This document shows positions 35,071 through 46,760 of a DNA stretch of 64,000 bases, piece after piece. A model generated the notes under the pieces. The model saw only the letters and a program-made list of their open reading frames with translations, was not told the origin of the DNA and made no database searches. The stretch is from Siphonodentalium dalli (lineage: Eukaryota; Mollusca; Scaphopoda; Gadilida; Siphonodentaliidae), in contig CP136061.1 of the NCBI GenBank assembly GCA_032622095.1, positions 52,465,762-52,529,761 on the forward strand. The letters run 5' to 3'. The translations under genes and the position numbers were made by a program. Position 1 is the first letter of the stretch, and every line of letters begins with the position of its first letter.

Positions 35071-35835
35071 AACGTATTTTCGCTTCCGAAGAAATTTTGT
35101 ATACTGTATTCTTGTTTTGATATAATTTTTGTAAGTTGGTATTTTAGTCCCGAAGAGGTTTTTCGATGCTGTATTTTATATTAGAGTTTTGTCATATTCT
35201 CTGCAGTTATGAGGTTTGTGTAGATAGTGATTGAAGTTTTCAAGAAGTTTCCTTTGTCAATATTTGATGTTTCTTGTTGTTGACTAGTTGTTGGGTTACT
35301 GAGGTAATTAAGGTGAAGATGTATACACGTAGGTGTATTTACCATACTGGAGACGCTTCGTGCTACGATGGAGTCGTATTGAAGAAGACGTATTAGTAAT
35401 ACTGATGTGAAGCCCTACCCGATTCCGAGAGATGAAGTTGACCACATTGGAGCCATGTATAACAGGTTATCGCCATCATAGCTGATCACGATGTACATAT
35501 ACAGTGCGGCGTTACGATCCATGGTTCCAATGTAAAAACACTGGCGATGAAGATAAAGCCAACCAGTTTTGTTGATTGTCGGATGACTTGAATTGATATG
35601 TACCACCCTACATGTATACAGAGATTGATAATATTATGACGTCAATTTATAGCCGCGATGTGTAGATGTCATAAACTTCGCTATATGTCAGCTACTGAAG
35701 ATTTTATTGAAGACAGATGTAGAGAGGGTGATGAATTTGGTCATCGACGATGATGAAAATACAGAGAGGTTTGCCTAGCTAGCAGGATGATGCGGGTGCA
35801 TGTACCATGACAGTTATAGCAATGTTGACTATATA

Positions 35836-36195
35836 TATATCCGGTCGCTGTGCCGCCCTATCCATTGCTACACGTTGGTGTCTGTTGCCATGCAATGTTG
35901 ATGATTCGGTCGCTGTACTGCCATATCCATTGTGATGTCAGACGCCTATTATACAGTGTTGACGAATCAGTCGCTGTACTGCCCTATCCACTGTTACGAA
36001 TGTCATGGTGCGATGATAGGTATAGCAATGTCGACGATCCGGTCGATATACCGCCCTATCCATTGCTACATGTTGGTGTCGCTGTTGCCATACAATGTTG
36101 ACGATTCGGTCGCTGTACCGCCCTATCCATTGTGATTTCAGACGCCTATTATACAGTGTTGATTAATCTTTCGCTGAACTGCCCTATCCGCTGTT
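35836..36195 (+). repeat. minisatellite with 198-bp higher-order period
   Basis: Six units of 60-72 bp share GGTCGCTGTACCGCCCTATC-type cores and fall into a three-unit order repeated twice (period about 198 bp, compare 35841 with 36039). 198 bp is 66 codons, so a plus-strand frame reads a repetitive peptide (SVAVPPYPL type); coding is doubtful. One core unit occurs alone, inverted, inside LTR copy C near 46108-46140. Confidence 0.85.
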
Positions 36196-36900
36196 ACGAA
36201 TGCCATGGCTGTGAAAAAATTATATAATGAGCACAAAATTCCTGGGTCCATAGTTCATATATGCTGACGGTATAGGAATATGGTCTTTGCCCTTCAGACT
36301 TTTTGAGAAGTCATTATTCTAGCAGGGAGTAAGCGCGTATACCTGGCTAGTTCGGGTTTGGACAACCCTCTTTGGTGTCGGAAGGACATCCCGCAAATTA
36401 CCAGGTGCTCATTGCAAGGTCAGATGCCCTCTAGCCGGCCCTCTCTACAAACAGACCTCTACAGACAGTAGTTTCCAGGTGCACATTATGGTTACCGTGG
36501 AGCAGTCTGGTGCGATAGCAGTTGATCATAGGAATACTTCAGAGAGACAAGAAGCTCCTCAAGTTTCGGGATGATAGAGATCCTTCGCCGAACCACAGTT
36601 GATGCGTCAGTGGTCCACTTGAACAGTGTGAGATTTTATTTGCGTCATTTTGACTTGGGTGCGAGCAATCTAGATCTCGATGCAATTTACTTTTACTATG
36701 TGTGATGATTTTCCATATATGGTGCATGATGTCACAGAGTATTTCGTGATGTGTGCTATTTCCATGTAAAGACAAGATGTTTTAAACTATTTAGAAGACG
36801 ATAGTTGATCAAAGGGTGATGCAGATTTCCACATTTGATTGGTCGCAGCCTTAGTAGTCCTGAGGTTACTTGTCGTGCCTATGGTCAGATGTCGAAATGC
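36196..36900. other. intergenic, no gene seen
   Basis: Possibly the remnant interior or flank of the LTR element. No gag, protease, reverse transcriptase or integrase signature in any frame. Confidence 0.5.
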
Positions 36901-37059
36901 CGGCTGATACGGACCCTGGCTCTTACGGACCCTGGCTGATTTTATTTATATGTTTTTTTATTTAAATAAATTAAAATACTGGCAACATACATACTAAAAA
37001 AATAACAAAAATGTGCATATATAATGAGGCACAACAAACGTGTAACAACGTTCCACCAG

Positions 37060-37359
37060 GGGCATCGGTGGCTCAATCGGTTAGGGGAACCACTCCAAGC
37101 CGTTTCCCCCTCCATCGCTGACGATAAGGGTTCAAATCCACATGTTTCCATCGTGGACTTTGTAACTCGAAATCGTTATCTGGTGGAGTTGCCATTTACT
37201 CGCTGATGGCCGGTGGTTTGCCGCACATGGTTGACGAGTCTATCAGCCATTGAAATCACTGTTAGATTAGTCGCAAGTGTGCGGATTTCCTCCACCACTA
37301 AAACTGGCAATGTCGTGATATGGCCTTAGTTGCTAAAGCGACAATAAACCCCAAATCAA
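37060..37359 (+). mobile_element. tRNA-derived SINE with perfect 8-bp target-site duplication
   Basis: The head has RNA polymerase III box A (TGGCTCAATCGG) and box B (GGTTCAAATCC) in tRNA-like spacing. The body contains TTCCTCCACCACTAAAACTG, and the tail GACAATAAACCCCAAATCAA is like that of metazoan tRNA SINEs. TCCACCAG flanks it at 37052-37059 and 37360-37367. At 300 bp it appears full-length. Confidence 0.9.
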
Positions 37360-37778
37360 TCCACCAGACGATCATTATTTATATTGGAGCGTACAGCTAG
37401 GGAACTTCTTTCAACAACCTGCTGGCAGTAATCCTCATTGACGAGTAGTCTGTCCACAAGAACATCAAGGTTTTGCTTTAACAGACAGTCAAGATTCCCA
37501 AGTGTCGCTAACTTCTCACGGGTTCTTGATGGGGCGAGATTCACGTGAAACGATTCTGGTAGATAAGAGATATGGGGACAATGCTTTGCTTCAAATCGAA
37601 GGAGAGTCATGTACCAACAACTCAATAACATATAGATTTTTAAATTTGTTACCATTTGGGCATTCTTTGTGACAAATATAACACACTCATTCCTGAATAT
37701 TTCATGCAGACACTTATTTTCTTCGAATAGATAGGAAAAACCAAAGACCGCTACAATGACCAAATATATCAGGAACAC
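37356..37778 (-). CDS. unassigned open frame inside the 36901-38508 element
   Basis: 140 codons beginning with a hydrophobic stretch (MFLIYLVIVAVFGFSYLF), then a helical, charged region (TREKLATLGNLDCLLKQNLD, NEDYCQQVVERSS). Its stop codon is supplied by the tail of the inserted SINE; without the SINE the frame would run about 20 codons further. I recognise no domain. It may be the remnant of the element's own protein. Confidence 0.3.
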   Translation of the reverse strand: MFLIYLVIVAVFGFSYLFEENKCLHEIFRNECVIFVTKNAQMVTNLKIYMLLSCWYMTLLRFEAKHCPHISYLPESFHVNLAPSRTREKLATLGNLDCLLKQNLDVLVDRLLVNEDYCQQVVERSSLAVRSNINNDRLVD

Positions 37779-38508
37779 TTAGCGAGGTTTTGTATCGATA
37801 CTGACAGCGTCTGTTTTTTCTATTAGATGGATCAGTTTGCAACATTATGTTTATCAGGTGTAAAGTAACACTGTTTAATATTGAATTACCCATAAGAGCG
37901 TTATACCAAATCCCCTATAGTGGCTTCGGTTCTTTTCTTTTGAATGGAATATGCATGCGAACAATTAGGTACTACCAGTTGAATTGAAGTCGGGAAGCAC
38001 ACATTGATCGACACAACATTCATTTTGACAATAAAGCGTTACTTTACGTCCCATCCTAGTTCATCATGTGTCGTTGCATACTCGGAAAATCAAAACGATC
38101 TTAACGCATAATACACTTCCTTGTGTATACCTATAAGTTTTTGTGACAATCATGTATATATGATAACCATTTTATTAATATTCTTCCCCACATTGGAGGC
38201 ATGCAATAAATATATATATACCAGTTAGCGACCAGGCATGCACACGATACAATAAACGTTTTCTAAAGCCAGAACATCACCGAAATGCTGACAGTTATAC
38301 CTTGTGATAAGACAATCATAATTATATGTTAAATTTGAATTTATAAATATAATTTAGAACTGGAAAGTAAAAATTCAAGCATGAGTTTAGAAAAGTAAAA
38401 CATAATCAAAATTGCATATTTTAATTGAGGTCCGTATGAGCCGGGGTCCGTATCAGCCGGTGGTCCGTGTCAGCCAGGGTCCGTAAGAGCCAGGGTCCGT
38501 ATCAGCCG

Positions 38509-39315
38509 CATACCCTTTGTCGATCCATTCCACAGTTCGTTGACTTTGGGAATTGATATTCGTCAAATGGTACTGTCCCACCTCAGATCACTTATCAGTA
38601 TAGCCCCATAATTGGGAGGGAGTCAAATTATAAAGTTCCATGAGGTTATTGCCATGCCTGGACCATGAAAGCTAAAATATGATATACCTGATTATATGCA
38701 TGCAATATTCGATGTCCGAAGCGATAGTCCATTTGACAGGCGATGGTCAGATGAGATGATTTACAGATGGACACCAGACGATGAGATGGCTTGGTGCAAC
38801 TCCACGGTATGGTAGATGATGCTAGACATTACCATGAAGTTACTGCTACAGGGGGCCTACTGTGCAGCAATGATATGATACCATCGGCAGTGTACTTCAA
38901 GCAGGTCAGTCTGACGCGCTGGCCACTGATGACATTCTGTTGTGATGTATGCTGGTCTTGGCAAACAGAAAGACACTGGTAACTTTAGTTCAAATGACTG
39001 TCTCATTGCTGTGTGTTCAGATGTCACCGATAGGCACACGCAAGCTATACATGAAGATAAAGCTCGATAATGATATGGACTGTTTATTGGTGATAGTGTA
39101 TATGTTAATACACACGGACATTTGATAACGCACTCATAAAATGTGATCACGCATACGTGCGCTCAAAGATGAAGAATGGAGGCTCAACATATCCCTAGGT
39201 ATGAGTCTCAAGTGAACACAGATCACACAGATGAAGAATGGATGCTCACCAGATCCCCAGGCATGAGCTTCCGAGAGAATCATAATTGATATACATACCA
39301 TAACGATAAATATGA
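38509..39315. other. intergenic with a short tandem duplication
   Basis: GATGAAGAATGGA(G/T)GCTCA with following sequence is duplicated at about 39168 and 39231. Nothing else recognised. Confidence 0.5.
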
Positions 39316-39640
39316 CAGTCAGAATCAGAGCCAGGTTTAGATGCATGAGGAAGACAGATGCATCACAGCTCAGTCAGAATCAGAGCAAGGGTTAGATGCA
39401 TGAGGATACAGATGCAGGTATACTTACAAACTGGCTTATGCATATTAATTATATGGTAATTATGTAGTGAGTTGACCAGTGGTCCATGGTGTGGCACTTC
39501 CTCAGTATAACCATAACGCTACCACTTGTAAATTGGGAAACAGTTAGTTTCACGTGTGGCATTGGGGTATATATTACGCTCGGCCTATTTAGGACATTTA
39601 TATAGGTACTAGTACCCCCCCCCCCCCCCAGCACGCCACA
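39316..39640 (+). repeat. LTR copy B (partial) with adjoining 64-bp repeats
   Basis: 39405-39640 matches the last ~240 bp of LTR copy A almost exactly, including the AGCACGCCACA end. A C run replaces the CCCCTCCCCC of copy A. Its upstream part is replaced by two GTCAGAATCAGAGC repeats. No primer-binding site follows; instead CAATCTTGTTCTTACGAATG, which also follows copy C. Confidence 0.85.
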
Positions 39641-40043
39641 CAATCTTGTTCTTACGAATGGACAAAACTGAGGATTTTCTCCAACCTAAAGTCCACGAGC
39701 ACAGAGATACTGACAATGCTGTAAGGGATGTCTGTGCATATAATGTTCACTTTATCAAAAGGTGATGTGCAAGTGGAAATACGACTACAATGCACCATTG
39801 CTGGAAAATAAAGATATGTTCATACAATAAGTGATGTTACATATGGACTTTAGTTATGGTACATATATTTTGCAGTTGTAACGGCCTGTTTATCGCTATT
39901 TTCATGATACGCCTACCGTCACCTCATATTGATAGAAACACTATAATTTATAATGTTTTTTGCATATCAATCCCACCACCACATTTTGGTGGAAACACCA
40001 TGTTATTTAGTGAAATACATATATTGAACATCAATGTACGGTA

Positions 40044-40640
40044 CTGTCTGGAGAAAACTACATACCCACATCAGTTTTCATTTCCCAAACCCGGGATTCC
40101 TTGTATTTACCGCCAATCAAAACTTACTCTAAGAAATGTGTGCACCAATAAAAAAAAACTATTAACATGCCACGTGCTCTTGGTGTGGAAATTCCGAAGG
40201 TGTGGCCAAAGGTTGTTAAAAATATTATCCATGACGTCATGTAATACCGGAAGAGAGAATAATTTGTTCTAAGTCCAAGAAATCCACATAAATTGACATT
40301 TTGTATAGTTTCAAGCAGATCTGTCTTTAAAATACATTTTAATTTGGAACCTGGATGCTGTTTACCTTTATTGTCGGTAAAACTACTGCCGAACGAAAAG
40401 TCACAAACCCTGCAACTATTAATTCCGATTCTGAGAATCGGCTTCACATGGGTTGAAGCGGCCATGACGGCACTGGCACGTGACCATGTTTACACCTGTC
40501 AATAACGACTAATTTTACATTTATATTTAGCGCGGTGTGACGTAATTTGGTGAAGCCCGCAACCATACAGAAATGAAAAGTTGATGGGAGTGCAATAGAC
40601 TCAGTATCAGTATGAATCTGAGTGTATGTTTACAAAGACT
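40044..40640. mobile_element. 597-bp insertion in the left palindrome arm, 8-bp target-site duplication
   Basis: GTACGGTA lies at 40036-40043 and 40641-40648. The right arm has the uninterrupted site (ATTACCATACATTGATG near 42275). The ends CTGTCTGG...AAAGACT show no clear TIR. The insert contains a CRE-like ATGACGTCATG (40231-40241) and an E-box CACGTG. It could be a solo LTR-like or hAT-derived piece; class unknown. Confidence 0.8.
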
Positions 40641-41997
40641 GTACGGTAATTAGGACACAAATGGCTAACTCCATTCCTGTAACAGGTATGGGCACCAACA
40701 TTCTGAAGCCCAAATTAAATGTGGGATAAAAATTGAAACTATCAATTTGAAATATTGATTGTACCTTTGGTTGATCGATATTCATGGCAAATTAATACAC
40801 TCACCTTCATTTGGAGACTAGTAGAAATCACATTGATGTGGTATTGATAAATATTAATACCCCCTCATTTTTTGTGGGAATTATTTGCACAGAAACATGG
40901 GTTTCCACAAACTTCCGGGATATGTGTTCCAGATATGTGACCAGAACAATGTGTATCTCAAATCAATGTACCTGTGACAGTTGATTTGACTGTGTTTGCA
41001 ATTATACCAAAGTTAAGGCGAATAACTGCAAACAAAATATATGTGGAATAGGAATTACCATACTGCTTTCTACTGCATCCCCAAAATGAAGCAAAATAAA
41101 GATAGCGACATCCTTTTCCTACCATATGATGTGTAGCATTATAATTGCTAGTTCTGAGCATGCCAATAACTAAAAGTTACATGTGGAAACATTCAAATTG
41201 TATACCAGTCGAGAAATATAGAATTCTAAGTTAAATATTTTAGTATGTGTATAGATCGCATGTCAACCAAAAAATTCCACTCAAACCAGTAGGCATTGGC
41301 CTTCATATCTTGTCGGTAGGAATACCATGTGATTGACACATGCCGGAAGCAACATGCAATTCATGTAACTTCCAGTAAATCACTAAATTTACTTGCACTA
41401 GCGCATACATATACTACACTGCGAAGCATCATGCAAGCAAACTCCATTATGAAGTGATTAACTGTAAAAATGAGCAAAAATAACCATTGTAGGAAAAGGA
41501 AATCTAAATACCAATTATATGTAACTGTATAGGTCGGTCTGCTATGAGATAACTACTTAACAATGATGCTTTAGTATAGAAACGGTTCACATATCAAAAA
41601 GGCAAGGGATATTACAACGGAGACTTGATAAAATTACTGTATAATGGTGATAAATTATCTGGCGGTCATTTATAGATGCCCTTCCCAACCCACAACTCCC
41701 CACAAATATAAAAAACAGACAAAGGCGGCAAACATTTTATATGTAACATGACTAACTTGTATAAGATGTGTATGTATGTATTTTTTTTTTTTTTTTTTAT
41801 TCTGAAATTATTTTGTCTGAATAAAAAAAAGTGTTTTTGGAAACCCATGTTTCTGTGCAAATAATTCCCACAAAAAATGATGGGGTATTTCTCAATACCA
41901 AATCAATGTGATTTCTACTAGTTTCAATTTTTATCCCACATTTAATTTGGGCTTCAGAATTTTGGTGTCCATACCTGTTACAGTTATGGAGTTAGCC

Positions 41998-42257
41998 CAA
42001 GCCTTGAAATAGGGTATCTGTCATGTGCAGAATGAGGTCACCAGAGGGTGAATTTAGTGATGCTACCCCACATAGCGGGCTAGCATCACCAAATTCACCC
42101 TCTGGGAACCTCATTCTGCTGAGGTGTAAGCAGAATGAGGTCCCCAGATGGTGAATTTGGTGATCTAGCCCGCTATGCGGGGTAGCTACAAGCATCACTA
42201 AATTCACTCTCTGGGGACCTCATTCTGCAAATGACAGACACCCTATTTCAAGGCTTG
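41998..42257. mobile_element. 260-bp foldback MITE with 8-bp target-site duplication
   Basis: Almost perfect hairpin: ~125-bp arms from CAAGCCTTGAAATAGGGT around a short spacer (GAGGTGTA). AGTTAGCC flanks it at 41990-41997 and 42258-42265. The left palindrome arm has the empty site (GGCTAACTCC at 40659-40668). An 8-bp duplication suggests a hAT-type transposase acting in trans. Confidence 0.92.
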
Positions 42258-42494
42258 AGTTAGCCATTTGTGTCCTAATTACCATACATTGATGTTCAAT
42301 GTATGTATTTCACTAAATAACATGGTGTTTCTATCAAAATGTGGTGGTTGGATTGATATGCAAAAAAACTTTATAATTTTAGTGTTTCTATCAATATGAG
42401 GTGACGGTAGGCGTATCATGAAAATAACGATAAACAGGCCGTTACAACTGCAAAATATATGTACCATAACTAAAGTCCATATGTAACATAAGTT

Positions 42495-42700
42495 CTCGTT
42501 TGAATATTTGCTACTACCATCAAGATCTGCACCCGCGGTGGCTCCACCCGAGCTCGCGCTCTAGGCTTCAACGCTCGCCGCAGCGAACCTCCTACTCGTC
42601 GAGGCGTGGCGGGCTGCCGAAACAGTCGCATTGCCTCGACGGCCCGGTATAGGCCCAACGCTCTAGTGCCATCCATTTTCAGGGCTACATGTAATATATG
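42495..42700. other. GC-rich insertion in the right palindrome arm
   Basis: The left arm (39826-39850) is continuous where the right arm carries ~200 extra bp. The core (42525-42665) is far more GC-rich than anything nearby (CACCCGCGGTGGCTCCACCC, CGTCGAGGCGTGGCGGGCTG). An Arg-rich minus-strand frame passes through it. Flanking ATGTAACAT/ATGTAATAT could be an imperfect duplication. Origin unknown. Confidence 0.6.
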
Positions 42701-42815
42701 TATGAACATATCTTTATTTTCCAGCAATGGTGCATTGTAGTCGTATTTCCACTTGCACATCACCTTTTGATAAAGTGAACATTATATGCACAGACATCCC
42801 TTACAGCATTGTCAG

Positions 42816-45497
42816 TAGCTAGTTTGCGATACCCGTCCGACGGGAATGGGTACGAGTAAATCGGTGAACGTCGTCACGGTCACTTGCGTACTTTCAATGC
42901 AGCTCATAAAGCGATAGCGATTTGGAACGGGTAGATCTGTCCCATTGACCGGTAACATTTCACAACATTTCCTCCCTTATAGGTTCATGAATTACATGAA
43001 ATTCAAGTCAGCTATGCGTTAACCTATTTATTGCAAGATTTCATGGGCAAACATCATTGATAAAGTTGTCATTTTAAGCCAGGTTTTATGTTCAAACTCT
43101 CGAGGCGGCTTCTAGCACTTAGATATATACGGAAGGCCGATCTTTTCACTAAAACGTTGTTCACTGCATCAATTACAGGTTGTGGTTAATAGAGTGAGTA
43201 GATGGTGCTATAGACGCAGTCTCGACCCAATGCAGGGACGCGGTTGTAGATTGTCTCCGCGTTAGGAGGGCTGTCCACATTCTAACTACACCCCCTTGAA
43301 CCATATTATATCAAATTCACAAGTTTGCGCGTAATTCCATTTGCATGCACCCCACCCGTCGGGGTTTGATTTTTCCCAACTGGTCCCTCACATCCGCCTG
43401 CAGCTGGATGGTAGCATATTATAAATGATTCAGTAGTCTTTTTGTCGCTAGCCGGGGTGGCATAATCCATTGGGTCGAACAGTACAAGAAAATGTGTAGA
43501 TCTGAGTCTGAAAAATTCTAATATCCTAATATCTAGTGGTCTAACGCCATGCAAATTACCTCGATTTTTTAAAATTAATTATCAGTTTCTGACTGGCCAC
43601 TGGGGAGGGACCGGGACACACCGAATCGACCATGGTTCGGCCCGGTATGAGAAATATTTGAAATATGAACATGACATTTGCTAAATCCTAGCATCCAGAC
43701 TGGCATCAAGCTTTCCATTTGTTGGATATTTTAAGACCTGACACCCCTCCCCAAAGGTTGGAAAATTTCCAACAGTTTCTGATTTCAGTCCAAATGTTTT
43801 ACCAAAAATAGGAAAATATGCAAATGTTGATCTAAAAACTACAAATTATCCACTAATAAATTGTTGGAAAATTAAACTACGAGAACAATTTAAACCTATT
43901 GTTGGTGTGAAAGTTCCACAAATGTTGTGTCAGATATATCAAATTTCAAACTGTTGAATATTAAACCAAAGTTGGGGGGGAGGTGAGCCACCCCTGTTGT
44001 CACATCCCTGTCCCAACATTTGTACAATGGCATCAATATATCGTGGATTTATCCATGTATTTGATTTCGACTGTTTAGTTACTTTATCGTATGTAGGTGA
44101 GGACTGATTTCTCATTTTAACATGTAGATATCTACCATCTGAACGGAAATGGCGCATTTGAACCACAATACTGGTGTATATTGTAGTGGGGATAATATAG
44201 GTCGCTAAAGACACGAAATACTTATACATACTTTACAAAATCTAAACATAATCAGAACGAGTTTCAGCTGTTTTCTGTGTTTCTCACATATGTGAAATAA
44301 ACGCTCTTTATTCAATCCGTATAATAAAACAGACTACATTTTAACACATGTTATCGTTACCAAGTTTAACTTTTCAACCTACCTCTTGGTTTAGATCCCG
44401 AAAAAAATCTCTATTCTTGTGATAAATATTCCCTTGCCCCGACCCTTCGATCTGTTGTAACATTCCAAACCAAATTGATGTTTTCTTAAACGGACATCGC
44501 TCATTCGAAACTCCAGATTTTGTCTACATAATTTGGAGGGACGGACACGATTCGTCGATAAATACACGAAAGATTGGTATGCTTTGAAAAACACTTGACA
44601 CAGTTACAGCTATTTTCCAGCTGTTGTCAATTTTTCGTCCCAAGTCATACAAACGCTCTTTATTGCTACCATATCAGGAATAGAATAGCACGGAGCGCTC
44701 TTTTCTGTTCCATGTCGTGCAAATGGCTGTTTTTTGTTTGGGTCCCAAACAACTTGTTCATACTTGCATTTTTCATTACTTCTATGTGTCTTTTTTGGGT
44801 TACAGAATGCTCGTAGAAAGGTAGTTAGGCTATTTATCGACCTACTTCGATACCGGGAAAAATTCAAAAGCTAATACTATTATTTGTATATTGGAGCGCA
44901 AACCGCCATGTGGCTTTAATATGACTAAATATTCCTCAAATAAAATATGGGACACATTCGGTCTTATATCTGACTGAAAGTACATGTTGGACATTATTAG
45001 ACCCTGATGATAAAACAATACATTTTACACCGAGTAATGGTTGGAAATTTTAACTATAACGTAATTGTATAATTGAGCTATCATAATCTATTTTCTATGT
45101 CTGAAAATTCCAACCGATGTATAGTCAACAGTCGATCGGTCTATGACTTGTAGAATCCAATTGTTGAAAATGTTACCAAGATGAGTGATAGAAAATCACC
45201 AACCCCATCCAACTGCCGCATCGTCCTTAATGAAAGCAACTGATTATCACGAGGCCAATTTCTGTTTAATCTAACTAAAATGTCCAACAATCCATAACGG
45301 TAAGTATAACATAAAGCGAATGCGAATAACAATCTATCTATATTATGATATCTTTTTTGCTGCAGTTGGCTCACCATACATTACCAGTCGATGTGATGAA
45401 TTCTACCCGTAAAACAGTTTGCGATTACAAAACGTGTACCGGTACGGGTAGCTACCCGTACACGTACCCGTACCGGTTTGAAATCGCAAACTCGCTA
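42816..45497. mobile_element. 2.68-kb insertion with 15-bp TIRs in the right palindrome arm
   Basis: The ends TAGCTAGTTTGCGAT and ATCGCAAACTCGCTA are inverted repeats with one mismatch. The left arm shows the joined target (GAGATACTGACAATG at 39705-39719). Subterminal GGTACGGGTAGCTACCCGTAC-type palindromes lie at 45439-45476 and CCCGTCCGACGGG at 42833-42845. The interior has no transposase that I can see, but carries the 44492-44918 LINE-2 fragment. Confidence 0.75.
44492..44918 (+). repeat. uninterrupted copy of the LINE-2 5' region
   Basis: Matches 2733-2799 and then, without a break, 6468-6797 at roughly 80%. Shared landmarks: AAACGCTCTTTATTG, CCATATCAGGAAT, GCTCTTTTCTGTTCCATGTC and TTGGAGCGCAAACCGCCATG. 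Homology ends at CATGTGGCT; the LINE-2 ORF1 sequence is absent here. Confidence 0.85.
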
Positions 45498-45567
45498 ATA
45501 TCTCTGTGCTCGTGGACTTTAGGTTGGAGAAAATCCTCAGTTTTGTCCATTCGTAAGAACAAGATTG

Positions 45568-46606
45568 TGTGGCGTGCTGGGGGGGGGGGGGGGGTACCAG
45601 TACCTATATAAATGTCCTAAATAGGCCGAGCGGAAACCTGATATAATATATACCCCAATGCCACTCGTGAAACAAACTGTTTCCCAATTTACAAGTGGTA
45701 TCGTTATGGTTATACTGAGGAAGTGCCACACCATGGACCACTGGTGAACTCACTACATAATTACCATATCATTAATATGCATAAGCCAGTTGGTAAGTAT
45801 ACCTGCATCTGTATCGGATTGGTAGCTGAAACTGTTACCTTTGACCTCGTTCACGACGTGACCTATCTGCATATAGGCAGCTGGTAGGTACCTGTATACC
45901 CATGGCTGTATCGGATTGGTAGCGGTAGCTGACACTGACCTCTGACATGTATGCATATAGGCTAGCTGGGAGGTACCTGTATACCCATACATCTATCGGA
46001 TTGGTAGCGTGTGCATGTTATTAACTGGACTGACAGTGAAGTACAACGACCAGATCTGACATCTCTTAATGGATGAGTAACATGTCAACCAAGACATCCG
46101 ACGAGCAGTGGATAGGGCGGTACAGCGACCGGATCGTCGACACTGCATGGCTGGATGACGACATCAATATTCATGAGTAAGCTGATGGGCGTAGTACATC
46201 TGGGCTGTCTATATACCTGGCATTTACCTGAGCATTACCAACTGGCGGACTAGATTATAACTTACACTGTGAACATGATAAATACAACACCCAAATACAT
46301 CTGAGTTGACCAGCCTAACAAGAGTAGAGACCAGTATAAAATGCTATGATTTATTTACAATGACCAGAATAATATTGTATATTAAAGCTATGACAACAAT
46401 ATGAACAATCTGTACGCACTATATTACGGGAATAAGTATTGCATAAAGCAGTGATGGAATACTCGTAAATTACTTCTATTAGTGCGGTTATTAATATGAC
46501 TGAACCCGCATATGCCATAGTAATTGAGTTACCTGTGAGGAATAATAATATGACCTGGATACACCTGTTATGTACATGTATGTCTGATCATGGAATGGTA
46601 CTCCAG
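45568..46606 (-). repeat. LTR copy C, inverted orientation
   Basis: Nearly full-length match to LTR copy A in reverse orientation, with the same ACCAATCCGATA sub-repeats. It carries one extra minisatellite core (ATAGGGCGGTACAGCGACCG near 46115) where copy A has none. Its inner end continues into the same CAATCTTGTTCTTACG sequence as copy B, so B and C form the outer, oppositely oriented ends of the palindrome. Confidence 0.85.
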
Positions 46607-46611
46607 GTGAG

Positions 46612-46760
46612 TGTTTGAATTTGCCATGAATATTGATCAACAACGGGTACAATCAATATTTCAAATTGATAGTTTCAATTTTTATCCCACATTTAATTTG
46701 GGCTTCAGAATTTTGGTGTCCATACCTGTTACTGTTATGGAGTTAGCCCAATTATTTTGT
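46612..46760 (-). repeat. extra inverted copy of a palindrome-arm segment
   Basis: Matches 40664-40795 in reverse, including the 75-bp stretch (GAATATTGATCAAC, CAATATTTCAAATTGATAG) that the right arm lacks. It abuts LTR copy C directly. Confidence 0.85.

Larger units (their letters stand above)
36901..38508. mobile_element. 1.6-kb TIR element with 16-17-bp sub-repeats in its ends
   Basis: The left end CGGCTGATACGGACCCTGGC and the right end ...GGTCCGTATCAGCCG are inverted repeats. The left has about 2.5 and the right about 5 copies of GG(C/T)CCGTA(T/A)(C/G)AGCC-type units. No clear target duplication is visible. The interior holds one unassigned minus-strand open frame and a SINE insertion. 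Confidence 0.75.
39641..42815. repeat. nested long palindrome (arms 39641-40905 and 41833-42815, continuing at 45498-45567)
   Basis: Left and right arms are inverted copies. Matching blocks: 39700-39835 with 42700-42815; 39836-40043 with 42290-42490; 40641-40905 with 41833-41997 plus 42266-42290. The outermost left block (39641-39709) matches 45498-45567, beyond a 2.7-kb insertion. The ~930-bp centre (40906-41832) is unique. Arms are interrupted by separately dated insertions. No protein is recognised. Confidence 0.85.

Noticed and set aside
37060-37140. A genuine tRNA gene
   Set aside because: Box A and box B are present, but no acceptor stem closure or anticodon arm fits. The sequence continues into a SINE body and tail with a target-site duplication.
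42470-42763. 97-codon Arg-rich minus-strand protein
   Set aside because: The frame runs from palindrome-arm sequence through the GC-rich insertion and back, so it is a chimera created by the insertion.
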